Shown: positions 38,626 through 49,415, counted from the stretch's first letter. The stretch: 64,000 nucleotides of DNA from an uncultured Bacteroidota bacterium (GCA_903919075.1 CAIXGR010000070.1:25155-89154); one strand, 5' to 3'. Notes: a model not told the origin generated them from the sequence alone. Numbers and translations: made by a program.

Positions 38626-41600
38626 ATGAAAAAAAATCTTCCATTTTATATTCCAGCTTGCATATTTCTTGTTTTGCCTTTTTTATCTTTTTCTCAAGCC
38701 AATACTGAAACGGGTTGGCAGCAAAAGGTTGATTATAAAATTGAGGTTACACTAAAGGATACTTTGCATGAGTTGACAGCGTTCATTTCAATGGATTATA
38801 AAAACAACTCACCAGATACACTGAGTTTTATTTATTTCCATTTGTGGCCTAATGCTTATAAAGATTTATATCATCCGTTAACCCAGCAATTGCTTAAAAG
38901 CAACAAACTGGCATTTTGGTACAGCAAACCTGGTCAGCGCGGATTTATTGATAAAATTGATTTTAAATTAAATGCCGAGGTATGCAAATGGCAATTTGAT
39001 TCGCTGGATGATGAAATATGTAAAGTGATTCTTAATATCCCTTTAAGGCCGGGTGAAAGTGTACGTATCTCAACTCCCTTTCATGTAAAGATTCCGGAAA
39101 ATTTTTCGAGAATGTGTCATGTAGGGCAATCGTATCAAATTACACAGTGGTATCCTAAGCCTGCAGTATACGATCGGTATGGATGGCATACTTTTCCTTA
39201 TCTTGACCAAGGCGAGTTTTATTCCGAGTTTGGCTCGTTTGATGTAAGTATTACGCTGCCGAAAAATTATGTTGTAGGCGCCACCGGTGATTTACAGGAC
39301 ACTGGTGAGATAAGTTGGATGAATCAAAAGGCAGCAGAAGGAAAAGCTATGACGGTTTGGTATAATGCCGGAGATATGAAATTTCCTGCTTCATCTATTG
39401 ATATGAAAACTTTGCACTACCATCAAACCAATATTCATGATTTTGGATGGTTTGCGGATAAACGCTACCATGTTTTAAAAGGAGAAGTTGAGTTGCCATA
39501 CACAAAGAGAAAGGTTACTACATGGGCGTTGTTTACCAACAACCAGGCTAAGTATTGGTCTAAATCTTTAGAATATATTGCAGATGCTACTCAATATTAC
39601 AGCTTGTGGGTTGGCGAATATCCTTACAACCATGTTACCGCGGTTGATGGCACCATAAGCGCCGGTAGCGGTATGGAGTATCCAAATGTTACAGTAATAG
39701 GCGAGGAGAAAAGTGCGTTTGAATTAGATGATGTAATTACCCATGAAGTAGGACACAATTGGTTTTACGGCATACTGGGTAGTAACGAGCGCGACCATGC
39801 CTGGATGGATGAAGGTATAAATTCATATTATGAATATAGGTATATAAGAAAGAAATACCCCAATGAGGGCATGTTGAATTTAGCTCAGCCTATAGAGAAA
39901 TTTTTGGACATTGAGCAGTATAAGCATAAGTACGAAATGGATTTGGCCTATCAGTTTGTAGCACGCGAAGGCCAGGAAGAGCCAATTGAATTAACCTCAT
40001 CAAAATTTACCACGCTCAATTACGGTATTAGCGTTTATGGCAAAAGCATGCTTATTTTCGATTACCTTGAAGCTTACCTGGGCACCGAAGTTTTTGACAA
40101 GGTGATGAAGAAATATTTTGAAACCTGGAAATTTAAACACCCGCAGCCAGAAGATTTGCGTAAGATTTTTGAAGCCGAAACAGGAAAAAATCTCTCTTGG
40201 TTTTTTGATGAATTGTTGAAGACTACCAAAAAACTTGATTATAAGATTGCTAACGTCACCAAAAGCAAAAACAATGAAGTGCCTGATAGCCTGTATATAA
40301 AAGTAGTAAACGTAACGGGACTTGCATCTCCCGTAACTATTTCGCTGATGAGGAAGGATTCGATTGTTTATACAACATGGGTTGATGGATTTAGCGGAAG
40401 TAAAATAGTGGCACTGCCGCAAAGAGGTGCCGATAAAGTAAAAATAGACCCGCAACTTTTAATGCCGGAAGTGAATCGAAAAAACAATACGTATAAGTTA
40501 AATAAAGTTGCACATAAGTTTGAACGATTGAAGTTGCAATTCGTGGCAGCAGCCGAAAACCAAGATAAAACACAAATTTTTATGGCACCGTATTTAGCTT
40601 GGAATAATTATGATAAAACACAGGTGGGCCTTGTCTTTTACAGTCCGTTTTTCCCTAGCAGGAAATTTAATTACCTGTTAGTTTCGGCATTTGGCACCGG
40701 TTCGAAGCAATTTATTGGCACCGGTAAGGTGAATTACAATTTCTACCCTGGCAGTGTACGCCGAATAACTGTAGGCGTTAAAGCTAAGCGTTTCAGCTAT
40801 TTGCTTTTCCCCAAAGACCTTACCTTTAATAAAATCGAGCCTTACCTTACTTTCGATTTTAAAAAGAAAAATGCTATAAGCGATTATACCCAAAAGCTTA
40901 CACTGCGTAGCGTATGGGTATGGCAGCAATGGATAAACCCTATAGATACAGGTGATTTTAATAACAACATCAAAACATGGCAGCATTATTATGTAAACGA
41001 AGCCCACTATACTTTAGAGCGAAACTCAACACTGCACCCGTTTGATATAAACCTTGTGTTGCGGCAGGGCAGTGATTTTGTATGTGCATGGGCTGATGCG
41101 CATTTTAAAATAAGTTATAAGCAAAAAAATCAGGGCCTTTTTATACGCGTGTTTGCGGGTGGCTTCCCTATGTATAATAAGGCAAGTTCAGATATATCGG
41201 CACCATTGCCCTTGCTTAATCTTAGTAATAGCACTTATAGCAACTACACATACTGGTTTCAAAAAGATTATATGTATGATGAGAATTTTATTGACCGCAA
41301 TGGCCGAAGTAATTTTTTAGGTAGGCAAATAGGTACTGGTGGGGGAGGGTTTTATTCTATAACTAATGTGGGCGCTACCAACAAGTTTCTTACTGCGGTT
41401 AATGTATCTTCCTCTATCTACAGATTTATTCCTGTTCGTCCGTTTGCTTCGCTCGGGTTGGTGGTTGATAACACTAACAAAGCATCTGTAGCGGCTGAGT
41501 TTGGGATTTCAACTATTGTTGTTAAAGATGTGTTTGAAATTCATTTGCCTTTATTAACAACAAAAAATATAAGCAACAATCAGGATTTAATGGGTATTGG

Positions 41601-41685
41601 TAAGTGGTATCAAAAATTCAGTTTTACTTTAGAGCTTAAATTTCCGAAAATAAATAGTGTTCTAAAGCAGCTTACGGGAACATAG
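38626..41685 (+). CDS. M1-family metallopeptidase with C-terminal barrel-like extension
   Basis: GSGMEYPNVT and HEVGHNWFYG zinc motif; internal ATG with signal peptide preferred. Confidence 0.92.
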   Translation: MKKNLPFYIPACIFLVLPFLSFSQANTETGWQQKVDYKIEVTLKDTLHELTAFISMDYKNNSPDTLSFIYFHLWPNAYKDLYHPLTQQLLKSNKLAFWYSKPGQRGFIDKIDFKLNAEVCKWQFDSLDDEICKVILNIPLRPGESVRISTPFHVKIPENFSRMCHVGQSYQITQWYPKPAVYDRYGWHTFPYLDQGEFYSEFGSFDVSITLPKNYVVGATGDLQDTGEISWMNQKAAEGKAMTVWYNAGDMKFPASSIDMKTLHYHQTNIHDFGWFADKRYHVLKGEVELPYTKRKVTTWALFTNNQAKYWSKSLEYIADATQYYSLWVGEYPYNHVTAVDGTISAGSGMEYPNVTVIGEEKSAFELDDVITHEVGHNWFYGILGSNERDHAWMDEGINSYYEYRYIRKKYPNEGMLNLAQPIEKFLDIEQYKHKYEMDLAYQFVAREGQEEPIELTSSKFTTLNYGISVYGKSMLIFDYLEAYLGTEVFDKVMKKYFETWKFKHPQPEDLRKIFEAETGKNLSWFFDELLKTTKKLDYKIANVTKSKNNEVPDSLYIKVVNVTGLASPVTISLMRKDSIVYTTWVDGFSGSKIVALPQRGADKVKIDPQLLMPEVNRKNNTYKLNKVAHKFERLKLQFVAAAENQDKTQIFMAPYLAWNNYDKTQVGLVFYSPFFPSRKFNYLLVSAFGTGSKQFIGTGKVNYNFYPGSVRRITVGVKAKRFSYLLFPKDLTFNKIEPYLTFDFKKKNAISDYTQKLTLRSVWVWQQWINPIDTGDFNNNIKTWQHYYVNEAHYTLERNSTLHPFDINLVLRQGSDFVCAWADAHFKISYKQKNQGLFIRVFAGGFPMYNKASSDISAPLPLLNLSNSTYSNYTYWFQKDYMYDENFIDRNGRSNFLGRQIGTGGGGFYSITNVGATNKFLTAVNVSSSIYRFIPVRPFASLGLVVDNTNKASVAAEFGISTIVVKDVFEIHLPLLTTKNISNNQDLMGIGKWYQKFSFTLELKFPKINSVLKQLTGT

Positions 41686-41732
41686 AAAGTGTTTTAATTT
41701 TGAGGTAATATTTATTATTTAAAATAAAGTTT

Positions 41733-43259
41733 ATGAAAGATATTTTGAAGCAACTTGGAATTTCCGAAATCAATGCAGGTGTATCTACCGGCACTAAGTG
41801 GATAAAAAGTAAAGGTGAAGTGATTGAAAGCTATTCGCCAGTTGATGGAAAGCATATTGCATCCATGTCAACTGCTACACCTAAAGAATATGCGGAAGTG
41901 ATAAAAACGGCTCAGGAAGCCTTTAAGGTTTGGAGGAATATTCCGGCACCAAAACGCGGCGAAATTGTGCGCCAAATAGGAGATGAGCTGCGGAAGAACA
42001 AAGAAACCCTCGGCAAATTGGTTTCGTACGAAATGGGAAAGAGCCTGCAAGAAGGCTGGGGCGAGGTACAGGAAATGATTGACATTTGCGATTTTGCAGT
42101 TGGCCTTTCACGTCAGTTATATGGGCTTACCATACATAGTGAGAGAGCAAAGCACCGGATGTACGAACAATGGCACCCGCTAGGTATAGTTGGTATTATT
42201 TCGGCATTTAATTTTCCGGTAGCTGTTTGGAGCTGGAATGCTATGTTGGCTTGGGTGTGTGGTGATGTTTGTATTTGGAAGCCTTCAGAAAAGACTCCGC
42301 TTTGTGCTATTGCCTGCCAAAATATAGTTGCCAAAGTTTTTAAGAAAAATGATTTGCCTGAAGGTATTTCAAATATTGTAGCCGGTGATTATAGGGTAGG
42401 GGAGTTGCTTACTAAGGATAAGAATGTTGCGCTTGTTTCGGCTACCGGTTCAATACGAATGGGGAAAAAAGTTGGCGAAGCAGTAGGTTCCCGCTTGGGA
42501 AAAAGCCTTTTGGAGCTTGGCGGTAACAATGCTATTATAATAACACCCGAAGCTGATCTTAAAATTGCGATGGTTGCCGTGGTATTTGGCGCGGTGGGAA
42601 CCGCAGGCCAGCGCTGCACCAGCACCCGCAGGCTTATTATTCATGAATCACGATATGAAGACGTAAAGAAGCGCTTAAAAGCAGCGTATCATCAATTAAA
42701 AATTGGCGACCCCTTAAATCAAAAAAATCATGTGGGCCCACTTATAGATAAACTTGCAGTTAAAGCATATGAAGATGCCATTGCACAAGCAAAAAAAGAA
42801 GGAGGAAAGGTTTTAGTTGAAGGCTGTGTGTTGAAAGGCAAGGGTTATGAAAGCGGTTGTTATGTAAAGCCATGCATTATTGAAGCTAAAAATACAATGA
42901 CTATTGTGCAGCACGAAACTTTTGCACCCATCCTTTACATCATGCCATATAAAACATTGGATGATGCACTTACTATGCAGAATGGTGTGGTGCAAGGGCT
43001 TTCTTCATCTATTATGACAACAAATCTTCGCGAAGCAGAATTATTCCTTTCAGCAAATGGTAGTGATTGCGGTATTGCCAATGTAAACATAGGCACAAGT
43101 GGCGCTGAAATAGGCGGCGCTTTTGGTGGCGAAAAAGAAACTGGTGGCGGGCGCGAAAGCGGTAGCGATGCATGGAAGGCTTATATGCGCAGGCAAACAA
43201 ATACTATTAATTACGGAGCAGATCTTCCACTTGCACAGGGAATCAAATTTGAATTTTAA
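41733..43259 (+). CDS. Aldehyde dehydrogenase (ALDH7/aminoadipate-semialdehyde-type)
   Basis: [28 protein letters not shown]. Confidence 0.93.
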   Translation: MKDILKQLGISEINAGVSTGTKWIKSKGEVIESYSPVDGKHIASMSTATPKEYAEVIKTAQEAFKVWRNIPAPKRGEIVRQIGDELRKNKETLGKLVSYEMGKSLQEGWGEVQEMIDICDFAVGLSRQLYGLTIHSERAKHRMYEQWHPLGIVGIISAFNFPVAVWSWNAMLAWVCGDVCIWKPSEKTPLCAIACQNIVAKVFKKNDLPEGISNIVAGDYRVGELLTKDKNVALVSATGSIRMGKKVGEAVGSRLGKSLLELGGNNAIIITPEADLKIAMVAVVFGAVGTAGQRCTSTRRLIIHESRYEDVKKRLKAAYHQLKIGDPLNQKNHVGPLIDKLAVKAYEDAIAQAKKEGGKVLVEGCVLKGKGYESGCYVKPCIIEAKNTMTIVQHETFAPILYIMPYKTLDDALTMQNGVVQGLSSSIMTTNLREAELFLSANGSDCGIANVNIGTSGAEIGGAFGGEKETGGGRESGSDAWKAYMRRQTNTINYGADLPLAQGIKFEF

Positions 43260-43384
43260 AAGATTGAAAAAATAAATATGACATAAATATTACAATTAAA
43301 ATTCTTGTATCGGGTTTATGCGAAATACCTTTAGGTGGTAAAGAAATAGCGGAAGAGAAATTGCTAACCTAAAAAATACTAAGC

Positions 43385-45559
43385 ATGAAAACGAAATTTT
43401 TACTTCTGTACATAGGGCTCGCTTTCACCCTTTCAATGAAAGCAAATACTACTCTAAACGTTCAAGACCCGCAGCACACCTGGAATTATTATCGCGGAAA
43501 AATCGATTCGGCTATTTTAGCAATACAGCCCAAAAGCGCTTATTTTCAATGTGATTTATATCTTACTTTTTCAGCCCCTGCTAATACCAACTCATATTAT
43601 TATTACAGCGATACGTTTGAGGTGCAGCTTTTTTTTGATCTTCCTCAAGGCTCTATTGTTCACGATTCATGGCTGTGGATAGGGAGTAATATTGTACGGG
43701 CGGATATAATTGACCGCGACCGCGCTAACTTGATATACGAAGGAATTGTAAACAGGCGACACGATCCTTCTATACTATATAAAAACTCTCAAACGCAATA
43801 CGAATTGCGGGTATTCCCATTGCCACTTAGCCAAAAACGCAAAGTAAAAATTACATATTTAGTTCCTGCAGGTTGGGGCTTAAACTCAGTGCAAATTCCT
43901 TTGCCGTTAAACATTCTTAAGGCTTCAGGCCAAACCCCTTTCTTTCAAATCCGCGCCTATACAGATTCGGTTTGGAAAAATCCTAAAGTGGCCGAACTTC
44001 CGAATATAGCTTTTCAAACCAATGCAGGAAATACTTATAAAACTGCTGTGGTGCCTTCGGCGGGTATTATTAATAACACAAGTCTTAATTTTTCAATGCC
44101 ATCGCCAATGCAAAATGGGGTTTTTGTTGGGCAGTTTCCAACCAGTGCTACAGACGGATACTACCAACTGGTAATGTTGCCTTCGCAGGCGCTGAAAATA
44201 AGTACAAGCAAAAAGGCCGCACTGCTTTTTGATTATGAACCCAGTAAAAGTGTTACAAGCACCAGCGATATTCTCACTTCCGCAAAACAAATGTTGCATT
44301 CTTATTTTGCTCCATCAGATTCTTTTAATCTTATTTTTTCTCAGCTCAATATTTATCGTGCAAGCAATAAATGGCTTCCGTGCGACTCCGCAACTATTGA
44401 ATATACTTTTAGTCATTTAGAAGGTGGGGACCCTTTTTCTGATTATAGCAGTTTGCCCACCTTGATAGGTAATGGAATTGACTTTTTGAAAGAGCAAGGA
44501 AATTCCGGCGAGCTTATCCTGATAGCTAATTCAGACAATGTGGGAACCCCCACCATTGCCAACGAGCTTATTACAGATATTCAAAACTTGATGAGCCCGC
44601 AGCAATTTCCGATACATATTCTTGATTACACAGACCAGAACTATTCTTATAATTATTCGGGCAATACTTATTATTTAGGCAATGATTACTTTTATTCAAA
44701 TCTTTCAATACTTACAGGTGGAAATTACCAGCGGGTGTTGGTGCCTTATAATACATATTACAACTACTATTATTATAATGTGCGCCCTATTGGCGATGCT
44801 ATGAATGCGCTGTTCGAAACCCTAGACGGTAGAATAAACAGTTTTGATGCATATACGAAAATGGAAAACGGGTTCTGTTATGGCAGATACAACTCAGAAA
44901 ACGCGGGATTTGCTTACGTAAATAAAAGTTTTATTCAATTAGGCAGGTACCATGGTAATATGCCCATGAAGGTTGATGTAACCGGAACTTTTGGAGGATT
45001 ACCCTTTTCGCAAACATTTAATATGAACAATATTTACACTGGCGATGAGGCTACAAAAACCATGTGGATAGGTAATTACATAGCAGCTGTGGAAATTTCT
45101 GACCCGGATAACCCCTCTGTTGCAGATGTGGTTGACAGCAGTATATCTAATCGCGTACTTTCATTATATACTGCCTTTTTAGCAGTGGAGCCGGTTGATA
45201 CTACTGGTTATTGCGCTACTTGCCAAAATAACAGTAGTACTGATAATAATGGAAACAACACCACCGGCATAAATAGTATAGTCCAAGATTCGCTTTCGCT
45301 CATTGCATATCCTAACCCTTTTGCAAGAGAAACGAAAATTTCTATTCAACTTGGCTCAACAACCGAAGCCACCTCATTGCAGATATTTGACGTGTTAGGA
45401 CGCATGGTTAAAACAATTTCGCTGCGGGGAAGTGGCAATGAGCCGAGTTATACCTGGAGTGGTGATGATGATAAGGAAGAAATCGTTTCGTCAGGAATTT
45501 ATATGATAGTGCTTACAACACCTAACGGAAGACATACAATGAAAGTGATAAAAGAGTAA
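43385..45559 (+). CDS. VIT-domain-containing secreted protein with T9SS sorting domain
   Basis: FEVQLFFDLPQGSIVHDSWLWIGSNIVRADIIDRDRANLIYEGI...RVFPLPLSQKRKVKITYLVP; C-term LIAYPNPFARETKISIQL...GIYMIVLTTPNGRHTMKVIKE. Confidence 0.85.
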   Translation: MKTKFLLLYIGLAFTLSMKANTTLNVQDPQHTWNYYRGKIDSAILAIQPKSAYFQCDLYLTFSAPANTNSYYYYSDTFEVQLFFDLPQGSIVHDSWLWIGSNIVRADIIDRDRANLIYEGIVNRRHDPSILYKNSQTQYELRVFPLPLSQKRKVKITYLVPAGWGLNSVQIPLPLNILKASGQTPFFQIRAYTDSVWKNPKVAELPNIAFQTNAGNTYKTAVVPSAGIINNTSLNFSMPSPMQNGVFVGQFPTSATDGYYQLVMLPSQALKISTSKKAALLFDYEPSKSVTSTSDILTSAKQMLHSYFAPSDSFNLIFSQLNIYRASNKWLPCDSATIEYTFSHLEGGDPFSDYSSLPTLIGNGIDFLKEQGNSGELILIANSDNVGTPTIANELITDIQNLMSPQQFPIHILDYTDQNYSYNYSGNTYYLGNDYFYSNLSILTGGNYQRVLVPYNTYYNYYYYNVRPIGDAMNALFETLDGRINSFDAYTKMENGFCYGRYNSENAGFAYVNKSFIQLGRYHGNMPMKVDVTGTFGGLPFSQTFNMNNIYTGDEATKTMWIGNYIAAVEISDPDNPSVADVVDSSISNRVLSLYTAFLAVEPVDTTGYCATCQNNSSTDNNGNNTTGINSIVQDSLSLIAYPNPFARETKISIQLGSTTEATSLQIFDVLGRMVKTISLRGSGNEPSYTWSGDDDKEEIVSSGIYMIVLTTPNGRHTMKVIKE

Positions 45560-45567
45560 ATATTTTT

Positions 45568-45627
45568 AATAGCAAGGCTTCCTAAGTATTTGCGGTAAGC
45601 AAAACATGGAGGCGTTGCTATTTTTTT
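45568..45627. terminator. Stem-loop between convergent genes
   Basis: AATAGCAAgGCTTCC ... GGAGGCgTTGCTATTTTTTT. Confidence 0.6.
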
Positions 45628-45633
45628 AATAAT

Positions 45634-46449
45634 TTATTTAGACATAAACTCATTCATCATAGCTTCGCTTATACCGGTGTTTGAAAAGCCGCCATCATGA
45701 AAAAGATTTTGCATGGTTACGAACCGGGTAAGGTCGCTGAAGAGGGCGATGCAGTAATCAGCACAACTTTCTGCAGATGCATTACCCAGTGGGCTTATTT
45801 TATCCGCAAAGTTGAAAAATGAATCAAACCCTTTAATGCCTGAGCCTGCGGTAGTCATTGTTGGCGATTGAGAAATAGAATTAATACGAACCTTTTTCTG
45901 CGTACCATAATAATAGCCGAATGAACGTACAATAGATTCAAGCGTTGCCTTAGCATCTGCCATATCTCCATAACCGGGGAACGCCCTTTGTGCAGCTATA
46001 TAACTAAGTGCCAATACTGAGCCCCATTCGTTCATGGCTTCCTGTTTCATGCACGTTTGTAAAAGCTTATGTAACGAAAGCGCGGAAATATCGAGGGTTT
46101 TTTGGTACCATTCGTAGTTGAGGTCAGTATATACCTTACCCTTTCTCACATTAGGCGACATACCTATAGAATGCAGCACAAAATCAAGCTTGCCACCTAA
46201 GTGGGCAGTTGATTCTGCCACTAATTTTGCTAAATCTTCTGTTACGGTAGCATCAGCAGGTATTACAATAGTGCCACATTTTTCGGCCAGCTTATTAATT
46301 TCGCCCATACGCATAGCTATAGGCGCATTGGTTAAAACAAATTTTCCGCCCTGCTCATGAGCCTTTAACGCTACTTTCCATGCAATTGAGTTTTCATCTA
46401 AGGCACCGAATATAATGCCGCGTTTTCCATTAAGTAAATTGTTTGACAT
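45634..46449 (-). CDS. fabI: Enoyl-[ACP] reductase (SDR family)
   Basis: GKRGIIFGALDENSIAWKVALKAHEQG, Y-x6-K in YGDMADAK, SQSPTMTTAGSGI. Confidence 0.93.
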   Translation of the reverse strand: MSNNLLNGKRGIIFGALDENSIAWKVALKAHEQGGKFVLTNAPIAMRMGEINKLAEKCGTIVIPADATVTEDLAKLVAESTAHLGGKLDFVLHSIGMSPNVRKGKVYTDLNYEWYQKTLDISALSLHKLLQTCMKQEAMNEWGSVLALSYIAAQRAFPGYGDMADAKATLESIVRSFGYYYGTQKKVRINSISQSPTMTTAGSGIKGFDSFFNFADKISPLGNASAESCADYCIALFSDLTRFVTMQNLFHDGGFSNTGISEAMMNEFMSK

Positions 46450-46524
46450 AGTTGATTTTTGAGATTAAGATGGGAGCCAAAATAGGAATTATCCGAATTA
46501 GATATTAATTTTTATGCCAACTAC

Positions 46525-46554
46525 TTGGCGAAAATCAAAAACAAGATATATTTG
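46525..46554 (+). promoter_or_regulatory. Bacteroidetes-type promoter of tRNA-Asp
   Basis: TTGG (46525-46528), 18-bp spacer, TATATTTG (46547-46554). Confidence 0.65.
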
Positions 46555-46572
46555 CAGTCCATTTTAAACCAA

Positions 46573-46646
46573 GGATCGGTAGTTCAGTTGGTTAGAATGC
46601 CGCCCTGTCACGGCGGAGGTCGCGGGTTCGAGTCCCGTCCGGTCCG
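46573..46646 (+). tRNA. tRNA-Asp (GTC)
   Basis: Cloverleaf: acceptor GGATCGG/CCGGTCC, anticodon stem CCGCC-CTGTCAC-GGCGG, T-arm CGGGTTCGAGTCCCG. Confidence 0.97.
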
Positions 46647-46656
46647 CAGTTTATGC

Positions 46657-46684
46657 AAAAACGCCTTGATTTTCAAGGCGTTTT
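46657..46684 (+). terminator. Intrinsic terminator after tRNA-Asp
   Basis: AAAACGCCTTGA-ttt-TCAAGGCGTTTT. Confidence 0.85.
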
Positions 46685-46728
46685 GTGTTATTAATGACCA
46701 CCGTTAACGGTTCGTTGTGTTTCGTTAG

Positions 46729-47166
46729 TTAAATTTGCCCCTTATATTTCGGGTCAAAATCTACCATCCATTCAATACCATATTTATCTCTAAACATTCC
46801 AAAATAAGAGCCCCAGGGGCTGTCTCCTATAGGCATCTCAATTTGTCCGCCTATCGAAAGACTGTTAAATAATTTGTCTGCTTCTTCTTTGCTTTCCGCA
46901 CTTATTGAAATTTTACTTCTGTTTTCGTTTTCATTTGTCCGTCCCATACTTTCTGGAACGTCATTTGCCATTAAAACATTTTTTCCAATAGGTAAAGCAA
47001 TGTGCATTATTTTATTTGCCTCATTTTCTGGTACCGTAAATTCAGGACTTGATAGATCTTTGAAACGCATAATTTTTGCGAACTCTCCGCCAAAAACTGA
47101 TTTGTAAAATGTAAATGCTTCTTCGGCATTTCCGTTGAAGTTAATGTAAGGATTGATTTGTGCCAT
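46729..47166 (-). CDS. VOC-family (PhnB-like) protein
   Basis: INPYINFNGNAEEAFTFYKSVFGGEFAKIMRF; DKYGIEWMVDFDPKY. Confidence 0.9.
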   Translation of the reverse strand: MAQINPYINFNGNAEEAFTFYKSVFGGEFAKIMRFKDLSSPEFTVPENEANKIMHIALPIGKNVLMANDVPESMGRTNENENRSKISISAESKEEADKLFNSLSIGGQIEMPIGDSPWGSYFGMFRDKYGIEWMVDFDPKYKGQI

Positions 47167-47173
47167 TTTATTA

Positions 47174-47290
47174 TTATTTAATGATGTTGAATTTAAAGCT
47201 TTTTTCAATTTTCTCAGTCGGTGAGTGTCGCCCGTTGCAGCCCGATAAAATCAAAATCGTTGTGGTTATTAAAATTATTAGCCCCGTCAT
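47174..47290 (-). CDS. Putative 38-aa lipoprotein-like small ORF, not in the ORF track
   Basis: MTGLIILITTTILILSGCNGRHSPTEKIEKSFKFNIIK*; lipobox LSGC; ends 7 bp before the VOC gene start, same strand. Confidence 0.4.
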   Translation of the reverse strand: MTGLIILITTTILILSGCNGRHSPTEKIEKSFKFNIIK

Positions 47291-47451
47291 TAATCAAAGG
47301 TAAAATTTTGCACATACAGGCCCATTTTCATCATACACATTTTGTCCTCTGTTTGCCTGTCAAAATTATGAGCTACCAGTTTTATATTTTCACCGCATGT
47401 TATAACTCAAGCATAAACAAACTTTAGCTTTAACAAATAAAGCCAACACCA

Positions 47452-48552
47452 ATGACTAAATATTATCTCCACCACCCAATATATTCTATGCTGTTAGTTT
47501 TTATTTTTTTTACTTCATGCAATGCGCAAAACAAAGTTCAACCGCAGCAAATTGTAAGTAAACCAAAAGCAATCACAGGCGAACAACCAAAAATTGTAAA
47601 AACCCAAGGCACAGATCAATATTCCAATGTTCATTGCGCGCTACAAGATAAAGTCGGGAATTTTTGGTTCGGTACTACCGGGGAAGGAGTTTACCGCTAC
47701 GATGGGAAGTCCTTCATCAATTTTACAAAGAAAGATGGCCTTAGCAGTAATTATGTTTATTCTGTTTTAGAAGATAAAGCGGGAAGCATTTGGTTCGGTA
47801 CTAAAGCTGGCCTCTGTCGTTATGATGGAAAAGCAATCACCGGTGTTTCAATTTCTGTTGCTAATAGGGTCAATTCTCCAGGCGTTTGGTGCATGCTACA
47901 GGATAAAACGGGAGAGCTTTGGTTCTGCACCGGTGATGGCGTCTTTCTTTACAATGGAAAATCCTTTACTCGTTTTTTAGATAATAACGGAATAATAAAT
48001 AAAGATGGTCTGAATCTTAAACAGGTTTCATCTATGATGGAAGATAAAACCGGAAACATTTGGTTCACCACTTGGTTTGAGGGTGTGTGCCGTTACGATG
48101 GTAAATCCATAATCAGTTTTAAACCGAATGGTGAGGTATGGTTTGCTACTATTTTCGAAGATAAATCAGGAAGCATTTGGATAGGTAGAAGAAGCAATGG
48201 TGTATGTCGTTACAATGGGAAAACTTTTACCAATTCTTTTACTAGTACAGAAACCTTTAATTCATGCTGTGTGCAGGCTATTGCAGAAGATAAATGGGGA
48301 AATATTTGGTTCGGCACAGAGTTTAGCAATTTAGGTACGAGAGAGAATTTTGGAGGGGTGTGGTGTTACAATCCTCCAACTTCATTAACACCAAGTATAA
48401 ATACCTTTTCCAATTTTACGATGAAGGACGGACTTAGTAATAATGGTGTTTTTTGCATTTTACAAGATAAGTCTGGAAATCTTTGGTTTGGTACCCGGGG
48501 CATGGGTTTGTGCCGGTACGATGGAAAAGCCTTTACCAGTTTTTCGGAATAG
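47452..48552 (+). CDS. Stand-alone two-component-regulator-type beta-propeller lipoprotein
   Basis: Lipobox FTSC; seven repeats of EDK.G.IWFGT..GVCRYDGKSF type. Confidence 0.85.
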   Translation: MTKYYLHHPIYSMLLVFIFFTSCNAQNKVQPQQIVSKPKAITGEQPKIVKTQGTDQYSNVHCALQDKVGNFWFGTTGEGVYRYDGKSFINFTKKDGLSSNYVYSVLEDKAGSIWFGTKAGLCRYDGKAITGVSISVANRVNSPGVWCMLQDKTGELWFCTGDGVFLYNGKSFTRFLDNNGIINKDGLNLKQVSSMMEDKTGNIWFTTWFEGVCRYDGKSIISFKPNGEVWFATIFEDKSGSIWIGRRSNGVCRYNGKTFTNSFTSTETFNSCCVQAIAEDKWGNIWFGTEFSNLGTRENFGGVWCYNPPTSLTPSINTFSNFTMKDGLSNNGVFCILQDKSGNLWFGTRGMGLCRYDGKAFTSFSE

Positions 48553-48618
48553 GAAGAAGCCTATGATGTAATTCTTCTACTAGCAAAAAAACCTGGATTT
48601 ATAATAGACATTTTTGGC

Positions 48619-49197
48619 CTATCCCTTCCTCAAATACTTAGTCAGTATAACTATAGTTTGTCCTTCAATTTTGCCCTCTATCTGTTCAAAATTATCGGCT
48701 ACCAGTTTTATTCCTTTTACTACCGTGCCCAGTTTGGCATTTAACGAAGAGCCTTTTACGTCGAGGGTTTTGGTTAGCACTACATTGTCGCCATCTTGTA
48801 AAATGTTTCCATTGCTATCTCTATGTAGTTCTACTTCGTTGCTGTTTTCATGGTCGCCGGTTGCTTTGGCCCAAGCTAAGGTTGGTTCATCAAAAAAAAG
48901 CATATCAATGGCTTCGGTTGCCCAACTTTCGTTTCTAAGCCGGTTCAACATGCGCCAGCTTACTACTTGCACTGCCGGAACTTCGCTCCACATACTGTCT
49001 TTTAAGCAACTCCAATGATTGCTATCCAATTCTTCTTTTTTAGTTAACTGCAAGTTGCATTTTTCGCATACTAATATGCTATCTTCTTCTCTTTGCTCAG
49101 AATGGGGCGGCACCTCGTATACCATCAGCTTATTTTCTGATTTACACAATTCGCACTGATTACTGGCGCGCGCTCTCAAAACATTTTCTACACTCAT
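48619..49197 (-). CDS. PhnA-family zinc-ribbon protein
   Basis: RASNQCELCKSENKL, DSNGNILQDGDNVVLTKTLDVKGSS; internal start MSVENV used. Confidence 0.9.
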   Translation of the reverse strand: MSVENVLRARASNQCELCKSENKLMVYEVPPHSEQREEDSILVCEKCNLQLTKKEELDSNHWSCLKDSMWSEVPAVQVVSWRMLNRLRNESWATEAIDMLFFDEPTLAWAKATGDHENSNEVELHRDSNGNILQDGDNVVLTKTLDVKGSSLNAKLGTVVKGIKLVADNFEQIEGKIEGQTIVILTKYLRKG

Positions 49198-49395
49198 ATT
49201 GTATATTTTTGGGCACCGAAAGTATAAATATTTCACAGTTTAGATCAATGAGTTTCCTCATATAAAAAGACTCTTCTTATTCTCTGCAAGCTTAAGGGCA
49301 TTGAGAGCCAATATTATTTGTATTAGGGCGTACAAGTGTTGGGGGCGCCGCGATTTGAAGAGAGGCGGCAGAAATTTTTTTTGAAAATATTTTGA

Positions 49396-49415
49396 GTAAC
49401 CCAAAAGTTACCTAT
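49396..49415 (+). promoter_or_regulatory. Direct repeat 1 / dyad operator candidate
   Basis: GTAACccaaaaGTTACCTAT. Confidence 0.6.

Noticed and set aside
46573-46684. tRNA-Asp locus as an integrative-element attachment site
   Set aside because: No integrase or direct repeat of the tRNA 3' end seen nearby.
46525-46707. 60-aa ORF spanning the tRNA
   Set aside because: Frame simply runs through tRNA-Asp, its promoter and terminator.
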